This document shows, piece by piece, positions 56,142-64,000 of a stretch of 64,000 bases of DNA. Under the pieces are notes generated by a model, which made no database searches, was not told where the DNA came from, and worked only from the letters and a program-made list of their open reading frames with translations. Position numbers and translations under genes: made by a program. The first letter of the stretch is position 1; the number at the start of each line of letters is the position of its first letter. Origin of the DNA: Eutreptiella sp. 'Long Island Sound 2002' (taxonomy: Eukaryota > Euglenozoa > Euglenophyceae > Eutreptiales > Eutreptiaceae). Where the stretch lies: the NCBI GenBank assembly GCA_964036045.1, contig OZ038384.1, positions 19,816,500 through 19,880,499 on the forward strand, given 5' to 3'.

Positions 56142-57529
56142 GTACGCTGGCCCCAGATGTTCACGCCTTCCATGTATGCCTCCTCATCACGGCGCCGGCG
56201 TTCAGCGGCCTCCCGTCGTACACCACGCGGCGGGCTGATGTCGAACTCCTCCAGGTCCAGGTCCAGGTCCTCACCTTTGCCGACATCCCACTCCACGTCT
56301 CCTCTGGGGACCTCATCCCTGAGTCCACCATAACGTCCACCAGCCATTAGGATTGGCTCCTGGGCTGGTGCGGGGCGCCGGGGGCGTACCGGTTTCCGCG
56401 GTGGAACACGGCGGTTGCGGTATTCCGCGTTGAGCCACTCATCACGCCAATCCTCACTGCCACTGCCGGGCGGCACGCGCTCGTTGCGGCGGCACGCGCT
56501 GTGGTGAGAGGGGGTGGTGAGAGAGGGGGCACTGGCGCTGGGGCGAATCCTGGGGGCTCCGCCGGGGGCGTGGGGTCTGCCTGGACCTGGTCCGGGTCCC
56601 CAGCCGTCGTCCGACGAGCCAGACTCCAGGGGTGGGTGGTGGCTGCCGACGCTCCCACGGGCTTCCAGCGCGTCTAGCCCCTGCTGCAGGCCGCTGATGA
56701 CCGTGTTCAGCTGCCTGGTCTTGGCCCTGGCGATGTCCAGCTCTCTCTGCGCACGCGCGGCGACCTTGGAGATGCGAGTCATCTCGCCCTTGCCCGTGTC
56801 TACCTCGCACTCGAGGAACTGGACCCTCTTGCGGAGGTAGACAATCCACCGCCAGGTGGTATCTGGGTCGCCGTTCCCTGGTGGGTCGTCGGGGTCCCCA
56901 GGGGGTCCTTCAGGAGGGCCTCTGCCGGGTCCTCCCGGTCCAGGGGGTCTTCCCCCGCCCGGTGGTCCGCCTCCAGGGGGTCCACTTAGTGGGCGTCCTC
57001 CAGGGGGTCCTGATAGTCCTCCGCCAGGGGGTCCCGGTGGGTCTCCGCCGGGTCGCCTCGGTGGGTCAGAGGATGGGCGCTTCTTCGTGATGCCGAAGTC
57101 CATGTCGTCATCCTCGTCCATGTCGCCCCACCTGGGCGTCTCGGTCTCGGAAGACTCCGAGCTCGGGTAGGGAGGAGGGAGATCCTCATCCTCACCTTCA
57201 GGTTCCATGGGAACGTCTCCGCCTCCTCCGCCCGTCCAAGCCACCACTTGGCGATGTCGGCGGCCTCGTTCATCCCCTGCGCTGGCGGTGAAGAAGGGGT
57301 CACTGTCGTGGGGGTGTCCGCCCGCTGGCCTCCGTGGCCTCTCGGGGGTCTTCCCCTTACCCTTCCTCCGTCGGTGGGCGGTGGGGCCACTGCTCCCACT
57401 GCTGCCCGTGTCGACCTCGTCCAGCGTCATCTTGGAGGAGGCGTCCCCTTCGAAAAGCTTTCGAAGGGTCTCCACTCGTGATCCTCCCGGAGGAGTCTCG
57501 CGGCGGAGTTTGGCCTCTGCCTCCTCCAT
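55985..57529 (-). pseudogene. gag: A2 Gag, Pro/Gly-rich and coiled-coil part
   Basis: This part has an acidic N-terminus, a collagen-like stretch of GPPGG repeats (encoded near 56,890-57,070), then a coiled coil (WIVYLRKRVQFLECEV onward, about 56,860-56,660) in the position of the A1 Gag coiled coil. The frame leaves the homologous path near 56,000. It is in phase with the frame upstream, from which it is separated by a single UGA (57,556-57,554). Confidence 0.7.
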
Positions 57530-57553
57530 TGCGGCGGTGGTGGCTGCGGCAGC

Positions 57554-58261
57554 TCACCTTTCGGCCTCCTCCCGGGCACGAGCCGCCTCGGCTTCACGGG
57601 TCTGCTGCAGCCGCGTCTTTTCCGCTTCCAACGCCGCCAACTCCGCCTCCGTCTTGGCCCTGTCCTCAGCGACCTTCCGTCGCGCGGCCTCGATGGCGTC
57701 CTTCTCGGCGGCGTCTGCCTGGGCCTTCGCTGTTGCCTCGGCATGGGCCCTTTCCTCCGCCTCCTCCTTTGCCCTCTCTTGGGCAAGCGCCTCTTCCAGC
57801 GCCTTGACCTCGGCCTCCTTGCAGGCAATGGCCTCCTGCGTCCGGCGGGCTTCCTCGTCGGTGGCCCTGATCCGGGCAGCCACTGCCTCATGGGCGGCCG
57901 CAGCCGTGAGACCCGCCGCGATGGCTGCCACTTTCGAGGCGTGGTAGTCCATGCCTCTGCCCCACTCGGTGGCCTCCTCATGGGCGATGCCGACGGCGCC
58001 CTCCACGGCAGCGTTCTGCTGCGTGGCCCGTTGCCGGGCAACCCGAAGGTTGCAGGGCACCCCACAGGCGCGCTCACAGGCGCGCGCCACGTTCCTTTGG
58101 GCGGGAGCGGCGCTGCTGCTGGAGCTGGCCTGGTCGGCCGGCATCCTCCCGCGGTGGGCCGACTCCACGTCGCTGCTGGGGCCTGCTGGGGCCTGCTGGG
58201 GCCTCAGGAGCAGCGGACGGGGCTTGGCCTTGGTCTGCTTGGCGACTTGAATGACCACCAT
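57554..58261 (-). pseudogene. gag: A2 Gag, Ala/Glu-rich coiled-coil part
   Basis: About 235 residues end in a long run of Ala, Glu, Lys and Arg heptads, clearly a coiled coil. The frame stops at a UGA and resumes in phase after it, so the UGA is probably a point mutation. A1 Gag has no obvious equivalent of this length. Confidence 0.6.
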
Positions 58262-58866
58262 TGGCCCGTTGGGGACTGGGGGCTGGGGTTCCGCCCTTGG
58301 CGCCTTGGGCGGCTTTGGCGGCCAGGGACTCCTGGTACTCCCGCCACTTTCGGTCCCGCTTCCTGTCCCCAGCGGACCGCTTCTCCTTCCCCGGAGACGC
58401 GCTGCTGCTGCCCTGCAGCCTGCGCTCGCTCCCCGGTTCCGGGAAGTTCTTCTCGATCATGTCCCACATGGAGACGTTGATCGAGGCGCCTGACGGGTAC
58501 TCGTTGGGGGTCTCGTCCTCCTCGATCCCTTCGGGGCGCAGCCCTTCGCCGGGCCTGTCAGGCCGGGTCCAGGTCCTCAAACCGCCTCTGCTGGAAGCGG
58601 AAGGCAAACCCTTCTGCCCGCAGCCAGTCCTCCACGGCCTGCAGGCGGTCGGGGGCCATGTCTGTGCGGAGCTCGAAGCTCCCGGGCATGCCGCCTTCGC
58701 ACTGGGCGTGGCTGTGGCGGTAGTGTTGGTCCCAAACCAACCCACGCAGCAGGTGTGCCGCATGGGGGTGGGGCCGCGGCCACGTCCTGCCCGCTTCTTG
58801 CCAGTTTACCATGGCAGCGGGGGGGGCGTACTTAGTCTTGAGGTCCTTGGTGTGCACTCGTTCCAC
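58262..58866 (-). pseudogene. A2 Gag, unrecognised N-terminal domain, frame-broken
   Basis: From an ATG at 58,866 the minus strand encodes about 100 residues with balanced composition (NWQEAGRTWPRPHPHAAHL; RLQAVEDWLRAEGFAFRF) up to a stop at 58,558. The path then continues in another frame (NEYPSGASINVSMWDMIEKN) to about 58,262. I do not recognise the domain. It is absent from A1 and could be an acquired host sequence or a fast-evolving Gag head. Confidence 0.5.
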
Positions 58867-59223
58867 TCAACGAACTGGTGGTGGTTGTTGAGGCGGGTGC
58901 TGCAGCACTGGATTGGGAGTGCGGCTGGTGCTGGTCAGCCGGTGGTTGTGGAGGTGGTTGACGCGGCCTTGCTGGTCGGCCAATGGGACTCGCTGTTGCA
59001 GGAGTCCTGGTCTGTGCACCTCTTTCACGGTCGCTGCGCGGTCAGGGCGATGCTCTGGACGGCGCTGCGGGCTCCGTGACGAACTCGGCGCTGTCGCTGG
59101 GCGGCGCTGCGAGCCGCTGCGCTGCGCTGCGAGCTGCTGCGCTGCGCTGCGAGCTGCTGCGCTGCGCTGCGAGCTGCGAGTGGCACGCGGGGGATGGGTA
59201 ACCCCGCGGCGGTGAAACGCTTT
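58867..59223 (-). other. A2 leader between 5' LTR and gag
   Basis: This 357-bp leader should hold the primer-binding site and packaging signal. I could not match a tRNA 3' end next to the LTR. It contains the 20-bp tandem repeat listed separately. Confidence 0.5.
59111..59180. repeat. 20-bp tandem repeat in the A2 leader
   Basis: Three and a half units of GAGCTGCTGCGCTGCGCTGC start at 59,111 (one base different), 59,131, 59,151 and 59,171 (partial). Confidence 0.9.
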
Positions 59224-61990
59224 TGACGCGTTCCCGTGGGGGGCCTGGCCACGGGACGCTGCGGGGGACACGCGCAAGAGAGCAGGCAGGCAAAGTACTA
59301 CGCTCACAGGGGCATCAATGCGCTCATGTCATGTGACTAAGCGTTTCAGAATCCTTGCCACTCTGCAACCGAGGGAACAAAAGTATGTACAGCAACACAT
59401 CAGGATATGTATACATGGGGTTAAGACTGGACTGGGGTAAAGGCATCACAGGACAATAGACACTCAGTCCTAACTCGTATCCCAATTCCAGGTCCAACCC
59501 TCTCAGTGGCTGGTGGGGGCGGGGGCTCAAACACAACCCATGCCCTGCTCAGTCCGGACCCTGAAACCCTGCCAATAGGGGAGGTGTCCCGCCCAGCCAC
59601 AGGCGAGTTCCTGGGAACCGAGGGGCTCCAAGGTCCGAACTTCACTCTGAGCCAGAGATATGGCCCCGCCATTGACCCTCAGGAGTTGGTAGCTGAGAAT
59701 GGGCTGTTTCAGCCCAAACAGATATTAGCTTGAAGAACTCCAAAATTGACCCCTCGTCTGGACCCGCCAGAGGTAGGGACGAGGCAACTGACCCTATGCC
59801 CTTCGCATACGAACTCCTTGGAGCCCTCACCCAAACTGGTTCCCTCTGAGGTCCCGGCATCAGGGCACCACGGGTTCGTCACGTGGGGTCATGATTGCCA
59901 AAATGGCAAAATCAGCCGTCTCGGGGGACCGTCCAGGCTAGAAAATCTTGGCGATATTGACGCGCCAAGCCTTGATTCACAACCCTTGATATCCCCTTTG
60001 GTCCCATGCCCTGGGTTATCGCTTGCTGTCACGCTGGCTGCTTACTGTTCACCGAGGGGATGACCACACGGACGGGGCAGGAAGCAACATGCGGTGCAAA
60101 AGGGGGGATCGTGGATCGCATCAAAAGTTGAATAACTCCGGATGAGCCGGAGAAGCAAATACGAAACTCAATGGCGTTCAACCCTTGGTCATATGCTACA
60201 ATATTCGCCATATCTTCCTGGCTAGATTCCGTGCCCCATGGAGATATGGTAATTCCAATATGGCACACAATGGCAAAAACAGCGAAATTTGGCCAAAATG
60301 GCCCGCACTCATGATTCCATATCTCCATGGCCACGTCGAGGATCTTTTCAACCAAAGATGCTATGGACACATGGGACTTAGGCCCCAATATATGCCACTT
60401 GCCAACCCTCATGGTCGCCTCTAGCTATTTCCCCCATTGGAGGGAAAATGATACGCAATTGGGGCAGAATGGCAACATACCCTAAATTGGGTGACTCACA
60501 ACTCTCTCATCGAGAGGAGAGGCCACATGGGGAAACATCCCATTCGATGCAGGTTTATGTGCCCTCTCCGAATTGCCCTTACCCTTGGTCAAGTGGCGCA
60601 CGCAACCTCGGGGGTGAAATCAGACGGAGAAGGAGTTTGTGGCCATTTCGGGCAAACCGGCCAAAATTCACCTAAAAGTGGTCCCTCCAAATATCGTATC
60701 TCCGTATCACGAAAGAAAGGAGCCTCGGGCTTTTGCATGGATGCAAACCGAAGCTTTGCCTCCCTTTTGCAACAAGGGTTGAGGTTCAAAGCACAATGAA
60801 AGCATTTTTAACACCTCAATCCTTGATGCCCACTATTTATGGGAAAAAGTGCATATATTGGCGATATTGGCATGAACATATCTTTGGGACCTTGAGGAGC
60901 AAAAATATGAGTAAACACTTTTGGAGTAGGCCCATAGTAGGTGCTTTCAAATATGCACACTATGGTTAGATTGTCTCCGCCCACTCGTGTCATTAGTGCT
61001 TGCATATGAGCGCGTGTGCAAAGAGGCAATGTGGCACGCGTGCTCAAAAGGCGAAATTATATAAAATGGAAGACAAGGTTCTAAAAATGAAGCAAGCCAT
61101 CACTGATGTCCTTCGTGGTCTCTACTTCACATATTGCCTTAATTCGAGGCTCAACTCCCCATAGGCCTCGAGTTCGAGCCTTGGGGGGCTGGCCATTTTG
61201 GCCTAATTTTCGACGAAAACTACCCCTCTTTTGAAAATAGAGTTTTGGTATGCATTGAATTGCGTGGAGCCATCGTTGAGTTGGCTCGAAAAACGGAAAT
61301 GGCCTGGGGCTTTTGGTCTTGTGAGCATTGTGTTCGGTCATTAAGATTCATGCTCAGAAGGCCACAAAGTTAGCGTTTGCGCACGCCAACGACTTGGGTT
61401 TGCGAGACCCATAGGCTGCCTAAAACACCGCCATTGCCCGCTTCCCTAAGCAAGATGATATGCCCGCGTGAAAGGGGCATGGATGAAAGACACAGGGGGG
61501 AGAAGTAGGGTTCCGTGCGAACTCATGGTCCTTGAGAAGCATGAATTCGCACGATCGACGGAAAGCCTTGCGCGCTGATTTTCTCGAAAACGCAACGGCG
61601 AAAAATTGTGGTGAACACACCAGATGAAAGTACATTAAATCCGCTCTAGATTCAGCACTTAAGTTCTCTTAGAACCTCACAGGTACTCGAGAAAAGTCAA
61701 TCACAAAACTCGCCACGGAGAAGCGACGAAGGCGCGCGAACAGGCGACATCAGGTGGCGACTTCACGACAATTAGAAATCGCGGTAGAAATCGGGTATTT
61801 CACCGATTTCTGACCGAAAATCGATCAAGACAATAAAATCACGGTAATTCTACATCGATTTATTGGTTAGAAATCGGATTCGAGATTTTGCGGGTTAGAT
61901 AACAGGGATAGCCGGTGTCAATGGGCCATAACGGGTGTTACGGCTCACAGGTCTCCAGGCCATGGACCATAGGTTCTGGGTACCGTTTCA
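59224..61990 (-). repeat. A2 5' LTR
   Basis: This 2,767-bp LTR in sense orientation begins TGAAACGG at 61,990 and ends ACGCGTCA at 59,224. The 3' LTR begins TGAAGCGG, a one-base difference. It has a segment near 61,480-61,640 that the 3' LTR lacks. Confidence 0.88.
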
Positions 61991-64000
61991 ATAGCCCATA
62001 GCCATCCCACAGGGTCAGGAATTTCCAGCCCTGTTTATACTCGTGGCGTGCAATACCTGCAACCATGTAGTAGCCATCGACTGCTTCAGCAGTCATCTCC
62101 TCGAGTTCGTCTGCCTCCTCAGGGGTGGCAGCGTTCTCCAGGTCGATACGCTCGACCTCACAGTCAGGCAAGCGCCACTCATCCCACGATAGTTCATCAG
62201 GGGAGTGGTGGTGTCTGAGTTGCTTAGGAGCACACAGCACCTCCCCACCTAGACGGGGGCTGCACCTCACATGGATCCTGGATTCATCTATCCTGATAAT
62301 ACGATAGGGCCGAAAGTAGGGGTCCTGCAAACAGTTGCGGGGCCATGTGGGCAATCGTGGGTGGTGTACAAGCACCAGGTCTCCTACCTTGGAACTGGCA
62401 GGACGTCTCGTGCGGTTACGCCGGGTTAGTTAACGTTCTCGGACGCGTTCCAGGTTAGCTCTGGCCCTGTTAGCCAGGTCCTGCCGGTGCTCCAGCCAGT
62501 CCCCAACTTGGCTCTTATAGTCCTCGGGGAAAGGGGTTTTGAAAAACCACGCAGGATGTCCCCCATGGAACAGTTCGTGGGGGGTATAGCCGGTTGAAGA
62601 ACTCTCTTGAGAGTTCATGGTCAGAACGGCCCAGGGCAATAGGCGTACCCAATTATTGGTGCGCTCCTGTTTCATCAGAATCCTCAGATTCTGCTCCACC
62701 ACACGATTCTGTCTCTCACAAAGAGGGTTAGACGTGTGCCCGTAAGGTACACCTGTGGTTACCTGGACGTTCAGGGCGTCCAGCACACGCTTGCACAAAC
62801 CGGTATCACTCCGGATGCGTACATCTTCATCGGAGTGGATCTCCTTAGGCGCCCCATAGGGCTCAAATCACTCCTCCACCAGGATCTTCACAGTCTGCTC
62901 TCCTGTGATCTTCTTGTTGCAGGGGAAAGCACGTGTTAAGCGGGTTAGACCACACATGACCACAAAACAACTATCATAGCCACCAAACTTAGGCAGACCG
63001 TGGATGAAAACCGCGTACAACAGGGAGTTAGCACAGTAGGGTATGGGGAGACTGGAGACCAGTCCTCTGTCATGTGAGTCGCTCTGTTTGCTGGCGTGAC
63101 AGTCACAGGAGTCCACTATGCACTGCATACGGGCACGTAGATCAGACTGGGTTAGTCGGCAGTAGAAACGCTCACTGAGGAAAGCAGCAGACCGGTTGCA
63201 CCCTGTGTGCCCGGAGCTGTGGTGTGACCACTGCAGACAGCCGTTCAGTCGTGCCTCAGGCACAACTATGCGGTCCTCATAGTATAGGTACTGGTTATCT
63301 TTATACCAGCGGTCGCCATCTATTAGGCGTGCCTCTAGGCCATCACTGAGGGTACTGAGTACACATTGGTACTCAGCCTGGTAGTCTCTCAGGCTCCAGC
63401 CCTCCAGTACACCTGCTGTACGCATGGATAGGTCCAGCTGGACATCCATACGTTGGAACGCCTCTTTGGCCAACACTTCAGAGCTCTCGCCTAGGAGGGC
63501 GTCGAAGTTATTACGCGAGATGTAGTCAACCATCTCGTTCTCTATACCTGGTATATGATGGACGGTCAACCTGAACTGACTCAGGTATGTCCACCATTGT
63601 TTTAGTTTCGCTTTTTCAGGAGGCGGGCCCTTCTGAAATGTCTTCACGGGCTCTTGGTCACAGTTCCATACAACAGGGTTAGTACGTAGAAGACGGGATA
63701 GGGAAGAGAGCACGAGCATCCCAACCAGGAGTTCCTGGTCGTAGGTACTGTAGTTGGATCGTGCTTGATTCCACTTCCAGTTCCAGTGCCCCAGAGGCAC
63801 CAGACGCCATTCATTGGTGGGATAGTCATGCTTCAGGGTTCCATCGCGGTTCAGACCTGAAGTGTGAAACTGGCAGTACGACAACTCATTGGGGCTAAGC
63901 TCCTGCCACTGGTATAGGGTACCACCCCCCCCTACGTCACACGCATCCGTGACGAGTATTATCTCGCCCTTAGGGCGGGGCCCCCCCAGGCAGTTGGTGG
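61991..64000 (-). pseudogene. B2 pol, RNase H and integrase part, running off the window
   Basis: The minus strand encodes the family B polyprotein in one frame from the window edge to the A2 junction (DGYGL at 61,991 onward). It has the RNase H connection (NCDQEPVKTF), the integrase His/Cys head (HHSSGHTGC ... CDCHASK) and a good C-terminal domain. Two in-frame stops interrupt it: a UGA at 62,868-62,870, where homology predicts Trp, and a UAA at 62,430-62,432, where it predicts Glu. The first catalytic Asp of integrase is Val (YAVFIHGL; B1 has YVDFIHGL). The gene continues at 37,612 beyond A2. The RT and Gag parts lie outside the window. Confidence 0.85.

Larger units (their letters stand above)
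37613..61990 (-). mobile_element. Element A2: 24.4-kb Ty3/gypsy chromovirus-type retrotransposon, nested in B2
   Basis: LTR copies at 37,613-40,296 and 59,224-61,990 bound a minus-strand gag-pol. The ends are TG...CA, with a 4-bp ATAG duplication inside the family B pol gene. Order on the minus strand is 5' LTR, leader, Gag, protease, a 6.16-kb foreign block, a second copy of part of the protease region, RT, RNase H, integrase and chromodomain, then the 3' LTR. Without the foreign block and duplicated segment the element would be about 16.6 kb. Its proteins are clearly related to A1, and the LTRs of both families begin TGAAGC in the sense of transcription. Confidence 0.92.

Noticed and set aside
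16126-57556. UGA as a sense codon, since several UGA stops interrupt homologous frames
   Set aside because: The positions correspond to different residues (Gly, Lys, Trp) in related copies, and UAA and UAG also occur inside pol. Random mutation explains them better.
51399-59180. CRISPR-like arrays among the tandem repeats
   Set aside because: The repeats are head-to-tail minisatellites without unique spacers of constant length, in a eukaryotic context.
1-64000. Dinoflagellate spliced-leader relics
   Set aside because: I looked for the leader 3' end (TTTTGGCTCAAG) and found only loosely similar words in the A2 LTRs, so this gives no support for the assignment of the organism.

Overview
The window looks like a repeat-rich nuclear segment of a eukaryotic alga or other protist. 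It has GT-AG introns, large Ty3/gypsy (chromovirus-type) LTR retrotransposons nested in one another, satellites, and no bacterial-style operons. My best guess is a dinoflagellate, because the pol families and the unknown protein left of 22.4 kb resemble families I associate with dinoflagellate genomes. That attribution is recollection, not a search result.

Layout. 1-1,790 is a C/T-rich satellite. 1,841-7,932 is a decayed gypsy element of family B (B1, minus strand): pol fragments at 5,481-7,932 and a 3.6-kb downstream non-coding block. 7,933-21,030 is a second gypsy family, element A1 (plus strand), with 2.3-kb LTRs around gag and a stop- and frame-broken pol ending in a chromodomain. The right LTR of A1 cuts an unrelated minus-strand gene (21,031-22,427). 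22.4-34.1 kb is mostly non-coding, with a palindrome cluster, minisatellites and an LTR-like pair of direct repeats (29,142-29,560 and 32,055-32,472), each carrying two perfect hairpins. From 34.1 kb a second family B element (B2) begins. It is split by a 24.4-kb A-family element, A2 (37,613-61,990, minus strand), which has TG...CA ends and a 4-bp ATAG target duplication. B2 resumes at 61,991 and runs off the window.

A2 is itself interrupted. A 6.16-kb block (46,475-52,630) has imperfect terminal inverted repeats and carries a spliced gene of about 907 codons for a lysine/alanine- and glutamine-rich protein. It sits between two nearly identical 1,650-bp copies of the A2 protease region. The copies differ at one position that I found, while the A2 LTRs differ at many, so this event is much younger than the A2 insertion.

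How the genes work together. A1 and A2 have the order gag, protease, reverse transcriptase, RNase H, integrase, chromodomain. In both, gag and pol share one reading frame and are separated by a single UAG followed by a purine-rich (A/C)GGAGC context. This suggests Gag-Pol made by stop-codon readthrough. Neither copy looks able to move by itself today: A1 has lost catalytic residues in RNase H and integrase, and A2 is frame-broken and interrupted.
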